DNA of 64,000 nt, from contig NZ_LGED01000057.1 in the NCBI RefSeq assembly GCF_001280085.1, positions 1 to 64,000 on the forward strand, given 5' to 3'. The stretch is from Saccharothrix sp. NRRL B-16348 (GTDB lineage: Bacteria > Actinomycetota > Actinomycetes > Mycobacteriales > Pseudonocardiaceae). The notes beneath the pieces are model-generated. The model was not told where the DNA came from. It worked only from the letters and a program-made list of their open reading frames with translations, and did not search any database. The position numbers and the translations under genes are program-made. Shown piece after piece: positions 26,878-33,915 of this stretch; positions within the stretch are counted from its first letter, which is position 1; every line of letters begins with the position of its first letter.

Positions 26878-28008
26878 GTGAACGACCTCGTTGAGCGCGT
26901 TCGGTTGCGGTTGGCCAGTGGGCATGGCGAGCTCACGTCGGCGGCGGTCGCGGCGGCTGTGCGTGGTGAGGCCGGTGGGGTGCTCGGTGACGAGGACGTC
27001 CAGCGGGCACTCGCGGTGCTGCGGCAGGAGTTCGTCGGGGCCGGGCCGCTGGAGCCGCTGTTGCGCGACCCGGACACGACCGACGTCCTGGTCACCCGGC
27101 CGGATCAGGTGTGGGTCGACGGGGTCGGCGGGTTGCGGCGGGTCGACGTCGCCTTTCCGGACGAGGCCGCCGTTCGTCGGCTCGCGCAGAGACTGGCGGT
27201 GGCGGCCGGGCGGAGGCTGGACGACGCCGCGCCCTACGTCGACGGGTGGTTGCCCGGCTCGGTGCGGTTGCACGCGGTGTTGCCGCCGATCTCGCCGTTC
27301 ACCTGCCTGTCCTTGCGGGTCCTCCGCCCGGCGGTGCACGACCTGGTGACCTTGGAGGCTTGCGGCACGTTCGACGAAGTGGCGGCCGACCTGCTGCGGG
27401 CGATCGTGGTTGCCCGGCAGGCGTTCCTGGTGGTCGGCGGCACGGGCTCGGGGAAGACGACTCTCCTCGCCGCCTTGCTGGGGTGCGTGCCGCACGACGA
27501 ACGGGTCGTGTGCGTCGAGGACGCCGGCGAACTCCAGCCCGACCACCCGCAGGTCGTCCGACTGCTGGCCCGCGGCCCGAACGTCGAAGGCGCCGGCGAG
27601 GTGACGATGCGCGACCTCGTCCGGCAGGCGTTGCGGATGCGGCCCGACCGGATCGTGGTCGGGGAAGTGCGGGGTGCGGAGGTGTGCGAGCTGCTGTCGT
27701 CGCTGAACACCGGGCACGACGGCGGTGCGGGGACGTTGCACGCGAACTCGCCGGCCGAGGTGCCCGCCCGGCTGGAGGCGTTGGCCGCGCTCGGCGGGCT
27801 CGACCGGCACGCCTTGCACAGCCAACTGGCCGCGGCGGTGAAGGTCGTGCTGCACATGCGCCGCGCGGGCGACGGTAGCCGGTACCTGGCCGAGATCGGT
27901 GTGCTGGAACGGAGGTCCGGTCACCTCGTCGTGCGGCCCGCGTGGCGGCGTGACGGCGGTTGGCAGGAAGCAGGCGCGGCGCTCAAGAGCCTGGTGGGTG
28001 CGTCATGA
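26878..28008 (+). CDS. tadA: Tad pilus secretion ATPase TadA/CpaF
   Basis: A 376-residue hexameric ATPase powering Tad/Flp pilus assembly. It shows Walker A VVGGTGSGKTTLLAALL, an Asp box VVCVEDAGEL, Walker B DRIVVGEVRG and the His box GTLHANSPAEV. The GTG at 26878 is chosen because GGGAG lies seven bases upstream; GTG at 26872 is an alternative. It begins a tightly coupled run with tadB and tadC, whose starts overlap the preceding stops. Compared with CpaF proteins it is short at the N-terminus, as is usual in actinobacteria (Rv3659c). Confidence 0.93.
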   Translation: MNDLVERVRLRLASGHGELTSAAVAAAVRGEAGGVLGDEDVQRALAVLRQEFVGAGPLEPLLRDPDTTDVLVTRPDQVWVDGVGGLRRVDVAFPDEAAVRRLAQRLAVAAGRRLDDAAPYVDGWLPGSVRLHAVLPPISPFTCLSLRVLRPAVHDLVTLEACGTFDEVAADLLRAIVVARQAFLVVGGTGSGKTTLLAALLGCVPHDERVVCVEDAGELQPDHPQVVRLLARGPNVEGAGEVTMRDLVRQALRMRPDRIVVGEVRGAEVCELLSSLNTGHDGGAGTLHANSPAEVPARLEALAALGGLDRHALHSQLAAAVKVVLHMRRAGDGSRYLAEIGVLERRSGHLVVRPAWRRDGGWQEAGAALKSLVGAS

Positions 28009-28766
28009 GCCTGCTGTTGCTGGCCGCCGCGCTGCTGGTGTTGCCGTCGGCTGAGGCGCGACGACGCCTGGCCGGGCCGCGGCGCGGAGCGCGGTGGAAG
28101 TCGGTGAAGCCCAATCGGGTGTCGGCGGTCGTGGTGGGAATCGCGCTGGGGCTGCCGGTGGGCGTCGGCGGGGCGATCGCGGGCGCGTTGCTGGCGGCGA
28201 CCGTGTGGCGCACGTACCGGGAGGCGGTCCGGCAACGTGACCGGATGGCGGCGTCCGTCGCGCTCGCCGACGGGCTGAAGGCGTTCGTCGCCGAACTGCG
28301 GTCGGGGGCCCACCCGGCCAAGGCGGCGATCGGCGCGGCCGAGGACGCGGAGCCGCCGGCGACCGACGTGCTGCGGGCCATCGCGGCGACGTCGGCACGG
28401 GGCGGCGACGTCGAGGCGGCGCTCGCCGACTTCCCCGACGCCCGCCACCTGGCCAGGGCGTGGCGGCTGTCGGCGGTGCACGGCGTGCCGTTGGCCGACG
28501 TGCTGGACGCGGTCCGCCGGGACCTCGACCGGCGCACCGCGTTCGCCGGGCAGGTCCACGCCCGCATGGCCGGTCCGCGGGCAGGCGCGGCGGTGCTGGC
28601 CGGGCTGCCGCTCTTCGGCGTGGTGCTCGGCGAACTCGGCGGCGCGAGGCCGTTGGCCGTCCTGTCCGGCACGCCGCCCGGACAGGTGCTGCTGGTCGCC
28701 GGGGTGGTCCTGATCTGCGTCGGATTGCGGTGGAGCGGTCGGTTGACCAGGCAGGTGATCGCATGA
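28005..28766 (+). CDS. tadB: Tad pilus inner-membrane platform protein TadB
   Basis: A 253-residue membrane protein of the type II secretion F family. It has N-terminal membrane helices (about residues 1-15 and 45-65), a central cytoplasmic helical domain (VALADGLKAFVAELRSGAHP) and paired C-terminal helices. It forms the platform on which TadA acts. The ATG overlaps the tadA stop. Its N-terminal MSLLLLA is repeated at the start of tadC, in keeping with the origin of the two genes by duplication. Confidence 0.87.
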   Translation: MSLLLLAAALLVLPSAEARRRLAGPRRGARWKSVKPNRVSAVVVGIALGLPVGVGGAIAGALLAATVWRTYREAVRQRDRMAASVALADGLKAFVAELRSGAHPAKAAIGAAEDAEPPATDVLRAIAATSARGGDVEAALADFPDARHLARAWRLSAVHGVPLADVLDAVRRDLDRRTAFAGQVHARMAGPRAGAAVLAGLPLFGVVLGELGGARPLAVLSGTPPGQVLLVAGVVLICVGLRWSGRLTRQVIA

Positions 28767-29317
28767 GCCTGTTGCTGCTCGCCCTGGCGGTGATCGCCTT
28801 CCCGGCGCCGACGAGAGCCGCGGCGCGGCTGCGATCGAGGACCAGGCGAAAACCCGTGCCGAAGGCGAGACCGCCGGACCCGTTCGCCGCGGCGGCGACG
28901 TGGGACCTGCTGGCCGCCGCCTTGCGGGCGGGCCTGCCGGTGGCCGGAGCGGTGAGCGCCGTCCTGCCGGGCGTCCCAGCAGGGCCGGCCGAACGCCTCC
29001 GCGAGGTGGTCGACCTGCTCACGTTGGGCGCGGACCCGGTGCACGCGTGGGCCAAGGCGCTCGCCCACCCGGACACCGCGCCGCTGGCGAGAGCGGCACG
29101 CCGGACCGCCCGGTCGGGAGCGGCGTTGGCCGGTGCGGCGGCGGACCTGGCCGCGGAGGCCAGGGCGAGGGTGTCCGACCAGGCCGAAGCCCGTGCGCAA
29201 CGCGCCGCGGTGCTCGTGGCGGGACCGCTGGCGCTGTGCTTCCTGCCCGCGTTCCTGTGCCTCGGCGTGGTGCCCGTGGTGATGGGCATCGTCGCCGGCG
29301 TGAGCGACAACTGGTGA
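28763..29317 (+). CDS. tadC: Tad pilus platform protein TadC
   Basis: A 184-residue membrane protein, second T2SF platform component. It starts MSLLLLALAVIAFPAP, has a cytoplasmic helical domain WDLLAAALRAGLPVAGAV, and ends with a long hydrophobic hairpin (VLVAGPLALCFLPAFLCLGV, then VPVVMGIVAGV). The start overlaps the tadB stop by four bases. It corresponds to Rv3657c. Confidence 0.85.
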   Translation: MSLLLLALAVIAFPAPTRAAARLRSRTRRKPVPKARPPDPFAAAATWDLLAAALRAGLPVAGAVSAVLPGVPAGPAERLREVVDLLTLGADPVHAWAKALAHPDTAPLARAARRTARSGAALAGAAADLAAEARARVSDQAEARAQRAAVLVAGPLALCFLPAFLCLGVVPVVMGIVAGVSDNW

Positions 29318-29349
29318 CTATCCACAATGGACTTCAAAGGAGTTGGAAG

Positions 29350-29526
29350 ATGGTGGCTGCAAGGCGGAACCTGTTGGACGACAGGGGGATGTCGACGGTC
29401 GAGTACGCGATCGGCACGCTCGCCGCCGCGGCGCTCGGGCTGCTGCTGTACTCGCTGCTGAGCGGTGGCTGGGCGCGAGAGCTGCTCCAAGCCCTGCTGC
29501 TGCGGTCGTTCACGGTGGACGCGTGA
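29350..29526 (+). CDS. Flp-type pilin, DUF4244
   Basis: A 58-residue prepilin. A short charged leader ending DDRG is followed by MSTVEYAIGTLAAAALGLLL, which is the type III prepilin pattern: cleavage after Gly with Glu at position +5 of the mature chain. It should be the major pilus subunit. AAGGAG lies seven bases before the ATG. No prepilin peptidase (TadV) is encoded in this cluster, so processing must be done in trans. Equivalent to Rv3656c. Confidence 0.88.
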   Translation: MVAARRNLLDDRGMSTVEYAIGTLAAAALGLLLYSLLSGGWARELLQALLLRSFTVDA

Positions 29527-29867
29527 AGCGGGCTGTGCTGGGCGACGACCGGGGCGGGGTGACGGTCGAAGCGGCGGTGGCGGTGTGCGGGTTGGTCGCC
29601 GTGCTGGTGCTGGGCGTCTCCGCCGTGATGGCGGTCGTGGCGCAGCTCCGGTGCACGGACGCGGCACGGGAGGCCGCTCGGCTGGTCGCCCGGGGCGATC
29701 CCGGACGGGTCGACGGGGTGGTCGGGGAAATCGCGCCGGAAGGGGCGCGGTGGGCGGTGCGGAGGGAGGGGGACACGGCGTCGGTGGAGGTCGCCGTCTC
29801 GCGGTTGGGGATCGAGCTGCGGGCACGTGCCTACGCGGTGGTGGAGCCGGGGGTGGTCGATGGATGA
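29523..29867 (+). CDS. tadE: TadE-like minor pilin
   Basis: A 114-residue pseudopilin. DDRGGVTVEAAVAVCGLVAV matches the TadE prepilin region, with Gly cleavage and Glu+5, and a single membrane helix. RCTDAAREAARLVARGD follows, which is the hallmark of the TadE family. The GTG start overlaps the pilin gene stop by four bases. Equivalent to Rv3655c. It should be a minor component at the pilus base or tip. Confidence 0.88.
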   Translation: MKRAVLGDDRGGVTVEAAVAVCGLVAVLVLGVSAVMAVVAQLRCTDAAREAARLVARGDPGRVDGVVGEIAPEGARWAVRREGDTASVEVAVSRLGIELRARAYAVVEPGVVDG

Positions 29868-30085
29868 CCGCGGTGGTCGGCACCAGTGGCGGTCGGCGGA
29901 CCGCCGGTGCAGGTGGTGGCCGCAGTTGCGGCTGTCGGTCGACGGCGGGGGTCGGTGCTGGACCCGTTGGTCGATGGACTGCTGGAGCCGGTGGTGGTCG
30001 GTGGACCGCCGGGCTCGGAGTCGGTCGTCGCGGTGGCGGTGGCGGAGAGAAGGGCGGGCGCGGTGGTCGGTGGATGACCGTGGGG
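29856..30085 (+). repeat. Degenerate GGTCGRTGGA minisatellite between tadE and the next gene
   Basis: The junction sequence GGTGGTCGATGGATGACCG at the tadE stop recurs at the start of the next gene as GGTGGTCGGTGGATGACCG. About 200 bases between them contain further partial copies (near 29890, 29961 and 29993). This looks like expansion of the old stop/start junction. The frame of the downstream gene stays open throughout, so it may add an Arg/Trp-rich N-terminus. Confidence 0.7.
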
Positions 30086-30402
30086 CGGCGTCCGTCATGG
30101 CGGTGGCGGTCGGGGCAGTGTGGTTCGGGCTCGTGGTGGTCGGGGTGCACGTCGGCGAGGCCGTCGTGAGCAGGCACCGGGTCAGTGCGGCGGCCGATCT
30201 CGGGGCGTTGGCGGCGGCCGGGCAGTTGGCCGGCGGAGTCGCGCACGCCTGCGGCCGCGCCGAGTGGGTCGTCGAACGGATGGGCGGCCGGCTGGTCGAG
30301 TGCCTGGTGGAGGGGTGGGAGGTGAGCGTCCACGTCTCCGGCGAGGCCACGGTGTTCGGCGCGCCGAACGCACGGGCCCGTGCAGGTCCGGCCGAACCGT
30401 GA
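30070..30402 (+). CDS. Rv3654c/TadG-like secreted pilus-associated protein
   Basis: A 110-residue protein starting VDDRGAASVMAVAV, with one N-terminal membrane helix (GAVWFGLVVVGVHVGEAVV). The family phrase RVSAAADLGALAAAGQLA follows, as in TadG/Rv3654c helicase/secretion-neighbourhood proteins. A conserved Cys pair is present (HACGRAEW and LVECLVEG). The GTG at 30070 fits the family. An ATG at 29860 would extend it by 70 Arg/Trp-rich residues through the minisatellite. This is the last tad gene. Confidence 0.7.
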   Translation: MDDRGAASVMAVAVGAVWFGLVVVGVHVGEAVVSRHRVSAAADLGALAAAGQLAGGVAHACGRAEWVVERMGGRLVECLVEGWEVSVHVSGEATVFGAPNARARAGPAEP

Positions 30403-30606
30403 CCCCTACCCCACACGACGAACGGTCGTCCGCCGGCGGTGAGCGGACTCACACGACCGCAGATTCGCGGCTTCGCAGTGGGTGGACGGCTCGCACGCCG
30501 TTCTGCCGCCCGCCCCCACCCGCCGCGCTCGCCGTGCCACAACGACCAGTTGTCGACAGGCGGTTACCAAAACCCCCGGTCATGGCGTTAGTTCAAGTGG
30601 TGGCAC

Positions 30607-30641
30607 CGACACGGTGTCGAACAACACGCGACACGGTGTCG
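30607..30641. promoter_or_regulatory. Twin 13-bp palindromes before the prim-pol gene
   Basis: CGACACGGTGTCG occurs identically at 30607-30619 and 30629-30641, centres 22 bases apart. Each copy is a perfect palindrome around a central G. They end 29 bases before the prim-pol ATG and just before GGAGG. Such spacing on one face of the helix suggests cooperative binding by a dimeric repressor. Confidence 0.65.
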
Positions 30642-30670
30642 TGGACGCAGACGCTGGAGGCGAACGAAAG

Positions 30671-31273
30671 ATGGAGTGGTCGGATAGCTGGCGCGGGGCC
30701 TTCCGCATCGAGCTGCGCGCAGAGGCGGTCAACCTCGCGTGGCACGGGTGGCCTGTGCTGCCGGGCACCTATCCGGCGGGTGAGCGGTGGGCCGGGCGCG
30801 ACGGCGTCGAGGACAGCGGGCCGGTCCCGGTGCACCACGACTGGCAGGAGCGCATCGGCACCAAGGCGGAGCAGGTCGCCACCTGGTGGGCGGGCCACTC
30901 CTACAGCATCCTGCTGGCCACCGGCCACGGCGTGGACGCCGTCGAGGTGAGCGCGGACCTCGGCCGCCGGGCCGCGGTCGAGCTGCGGGCCGCCGGCATC
31001 CCGGTGCCGATCGTCGCCACCCCGGAAGGCCGCTGGATGTTCCTGGTCGCCTCCGGCGGCACGCCGGTCACCGACCCGGACGTCAAGCACCACGGCGAGG
31101 GCGAGTACGTCCCGCTGCCGCCGAGCACGGGCCAGGTCGGCGTCGTGCACTGGCGGGTCAAGCCGCAGATCTGCGCGTGGCACCTGCCGCACGTGGACGT
31201 GGTCCGCGACGCGCTGCTCCAAGCCGCCGACCACACCTCCGCCTACGGCCTGGTCGCCGCCGACCGGTCGTGA
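30671..31273 (+). CDS. Prim-pol domain protein with degenerate active site
   Basis: A 200-residue stand-alone protein matching the N-terminal bifunctional primase/polymerase (AEP) domain. Cues are VNLAWHGWPVLPGTYP, the segment ATWWAGHSYSILLATGHGVD and GRWMFLVASGG. The catalytic acidic pair of AEP enzymes (hhhDhD) appears as AVEVSAD around residues 91-97, and the later SxH motif as GRW (Trp122). Catalysis is therefore unlikely. No helicase domain is attached. GGAGG lies ten bases before the ATG. Its 3' end overlaps the helicase gene on the other strand by 31 bases. Confidence 0.75.
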   Translation: MEWSDSWRGAFRIELRAEAVNLAWHGWPVLPGTYPAGERWAGRDGVEDSGPVPVHHDWQERIGTKAEQVATWWAGHSYSILLATGHGVDAVEVSADLGRRAAVELRAAGIPVPIVATPEGRWMFLVASGGTPVTDPDVKHHGEGEYVPLPPSTGQVGVVHWRVKPQICAWHLPHVDVVRDALLQAADHTSAYGLVAADRS

Positions 31274-33711
31274 CCGACGTGGCCGTGCCGGACGTCGTGG
31301 CGTCTCTCCCCGACCACCCCGAGTACGACGTCCAGCACGGCCACACCGCCTGCCTTGTCCAGCGGATCGTTGCCATTCCCGCACTTCGGCGACTGCACGC
31401 AGGACGGGCACCCGGCCGGACACGCGCAAGCCGCGATGGCCTCCCTAGTAGCGACCAACCACGGGACTACCGCGTTGAAACCGCGGTCGGCGAACCCGGC
31501 TCCTCCGGGATGACCGTCGTGCACGAACACCGTCGCCTCCCCGGTGTCCTGGTGCAGCGCGGTCGAGACTCCGCCGATGTCCCAACGGTCACAGGTCGCG
31601 AAGAGCGGTAGCAGGCCGATCGCCGCGTGTTCGGCGGCGTGCAGTGCGCCGGGGATGCGCGCCGGAACCAGACCGGCGCCCCCCGGCGCACTGCCCACCA
31701 CCTCAGAGTCCGACGTCGAGGAGTCCGGCGACCCGGTGCCGGACAACGCCGCGTCCAGCAGCTCCGCCGACACCGTGTACCAGACCGCCCGCGTCACCAA
31801 CGTCTGCGCGGGCAGCGACAGCGGCACCGAGTCGACCACCTGGCCGGACGGCAGTTTCCGCAGGTAGCCGACCACCTGCGAGGTCACCTCGACCTCGCCG
31901 AGGCACACCGTCACCCCGTCGTACTCGCGCTTCTCCAGCACCCGCACCACCGAGATGTCCTTCGTGTCACGGGCGGTCGTGGTCCAGTCCGGCTTCTCCG
32001 CGTGCACCATCGCCAGACCGCTGTCCAGGTCCAACTCGTCCACCACGTACGACTCGCCCTGGTGCAGGTAGACGGCGCCGGAGTGCACCTGCCAGCACGC
32101 CGAACCCGGGTCGACCGTGCCGAGCATCCGCCCCGAGTCGGCCTCCACCACCACGACCTGCTCGCCGCCGGACCCGCGGATGTCCACGGACGAGTGCGGC
32201 CGGTCGTGCGAGGTCCAGTACCAGCCGTTCGGCCGCCGCCGCAGCACCCGCCGCGCCACCATGTCCTCCACCATGGCCAGCGCCGCGTCACCGCCGAACG
32301 AGGCCAGCGACTCCGGCGTCAGCGGCAGCTCGGCCGCCGCGCACGCCAACTGCGGCTCCAGCACGTACGGGTTCGTCGGGTCCAGCACCGTCGCCTCGAC
32401 CGGCTTGTCCAGCACCGCCGACGGGTTGTGCACCAGGTAGGTGTCCAACGGGTCGTCCCGCGCCACGAACACCACCAGCGCGTCGGTGTCCTCGGTCCGC
32501 CCCGCCCGCCCGGCCTGCTGCCAGAACGACGCCAGCGTGCCCGGGAACCCGGCCACCACCACGGCGTCCAACCCGACGATGTCGACGCCCAGCTCCAACG
32601 CGTTCGTCGTCGCCACGCCCAGCAGCTCGCCCGACGACACGGCCCGCTCCAACGCCCGCCGCTCCTCCGGCAGGTACCCGCCCCGGTAGGCGGCCACCCG
32701 CTCGGCCAGCGACGGGTCCACCTCCGACAACACCCGCCGCGCGCCCAACGCGGTCAGCTCCGCGCCCACCCGCGACCGCACGAACGCCAACGACCGCGCG
32801 CCCTCCACGACCAGGTCGGCCAGGATCCGCGCCGTCTCCGCGCCCGCCGAACGCCGCACCGGCGCCCCGTTCTCGCCCTCCAGGTCGTCCAGCAGCGGCG
32901 GCTCCCACAACGCCACCGTCCGACCCGCCCGCGGCGACCCGTCCTCCGTCACGGCCTCGCACGGCGCGCCGAGCAACGCCGCCGCCGACGCCGCCGGATC
33001 GGCCACCGTCGCCGACGCCAGCACGAACACCGGGTCAGCGCCGTACCGCTGCGCGACCCGCCGCAGCCGCCGCAACAACAACGCCACGTGCGAGCCGAAA
33101 ACACCCCTGTACGTGTGACATTCGTCGACCACCACGTACGAGAGCCGGCGCAGGAACCTGATCCACCGGGCGTGGTTGGGCAGCACGCCGCGGTGCAGCA
33201 TGTCGGGGTTGCTGAACACCCAGTTGGCGTGCGCGCGCACCCAATCGCGTTCCGCCATCGGCGTGTCGCCGTCGAACGACGCCGCGCGGACGCCCGGCAC
33301 GCCCAAAGCGCTCACCGATCTCAACTGGTCCGCGCCGAGCGCCTTCGTGGGCGAGAGGTACAGAGCTGTTGCCTTCGGATCAACTGTCAACGCGCTCAGG
33401 ACCGGCAATTGGTACGCGAGCGATTTTCCCGACGCGGTGCCCGTCGCCACGACGACGTGTGATCCGGACCACGCGTGCCTCGCCGCTTCCACCTGGTGCC
33501 GCCACGGCTGCGCCACACCCCGCTCCACCAGCGCGGACACCACCGGCGGCGCGGCCCACGAGGGCCACGGCACGGGCTGCGCGGGGCGCGCCGGCTGCTC
33601 CTCGGTGTGCGTCAACGGCGATTCGCCCGCCGGAACCCCGGCGAGAACCCGGTCCAGCAAACGACGTCCCTGGTTCGCCACGTGGCGCAGCTTCGCACAC
33701 CCGTCCGACAT
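31243..33711 (-). CDS. DEAD/DEAH-box helicase with DUF1998, MrfA-like
   Basis: An 822-residue superfamily 2 helicase, the counterpart of Rv3649. Motif I is ATGTASGKSLAYQ, motif II VVVDECHTYRG (DECH), motif III ASATVADP and motif VI QQAGRAGRTE. The C-terminal DUF1998 carries a four-cysteine metal cluster CACPAGCPSCVQSPKC. B. subtilis MrfA, with the same architecture, excises mitomycin adducts, so a DNA-repair role is inferred. The start is uncertain: ATG 33711 or GTG 33681, neither with a clear ribosome-binding site. Confidence 0.9.
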   Translation of the reverse strand: MSDGCAKLRHVANQGRRLLDRVLAGVPAGESPLTHTEEQPARPAQPVPWPSWAAPPVVSALVERGVAQPWRHQVEAARHAWSGSHVVVATGTASGKSLAYQLPVLSALTVDPKATALYLSPTKALGADQLRSVSALGVPGVRAASFDGDTPMAERDWVRAHANWVFSNPDMLHRGVLPNHARWIRFLRRLSYVVVDECHTYRGVFGSHVALLLRRLRRVAQRYGADPVFVLASATVADPAASAAALLGAPCEAVTEDGSPRAGRTVALWEPPLLDDLEGENGAPVRRSAGAETARILADLVVEGARSLAFVRSRVGAELTALGARRVLSEVDPSLAERVAAYRGGYLPEERRALERAVSSGELLGVATTNALELGVDIVGLDAVVVAGFPGTLASFWQQAGRAGRTEDTDALVVFVARDDPLDTYLVHNPSAVLDKPVEATVLDPTNPYVLEPQLACAAAELPLTPESLASFGGDAALAMVEDMVARRVLRRRPNGWYWTSHDRPHSSVDIRGSGGEQVVVVEADSGRMLGTVDPGSACWQVHSGAVYLHQGESYVVDELDLDSGLAMVHAEKPDWTTTARDTKDISVVRVLEKREYDGVTVCLGEVEVTSQVVGYLRKLPSGQVVDSVPLSLPAQTLVTRAVWYTVSAELLDAALSGTGSPDSSTSDSEVVGSAPGGAGLVPARIPGALHAAEHAAIGLLPLFATCDRWDIGGVSTALHQDTGEATVFVHDGHPGGAGFADRGFNAVVPWLVATREAIAACACPAGCPSCVQSPKCGNGNDPLDKAGGVAVLDVVLGVVGERRHDVRHGHVGHDRSAATRP

Positions 33712-33850
33712 CCGGACCGTGCCTGTGCGGATAACGGTGTGTGTACGGATCGGGACGCCCCGTTGCCTGGTTGCGCACTATGAATAGACTCCGCCGCTAT
33801 CGCATCCAATGAGGGGTGCATCACGTTGTGTCGGGGCTGACAGTCGCGTG

Positions 33851-33866
33851 AGTGACCCGCCTCACA
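33851..33866. promoter_or_regulatory. Crp-type site upstream of hppA
   Basis: AGTGA-CCCGCC-TCACA keeps the GTGA-N6-TCAC core of Crp/GlxR sites with one half-site mismatch. It lies 50 bases before the hppA start, in the divergent region with the helicase gene. Function is inferred from the match and the presence of crp in the same window. Confidence 0.45.
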
Positions 33867-33915
33867 CCGCGGGGTGGCCCTGGCATTGGGCTTGGAAAAC
33901 TCACCAGGAGGACGG

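Noticed and set aside
26544..26894. A separate small gene overlapping the tadA start
   Set aside because: It has no ribosome-binding site or recognised family and reads into tadA in another frame; mentioned only as a possible remnant.
30607..30641. LexA/SOS box before the prim-pol gene
   Set aside because: The actinobacterial SOS box is of the form TCGAAC-N4-GTTCGA; these palindromes are CGACAC-G-GTGTCG and do not match.
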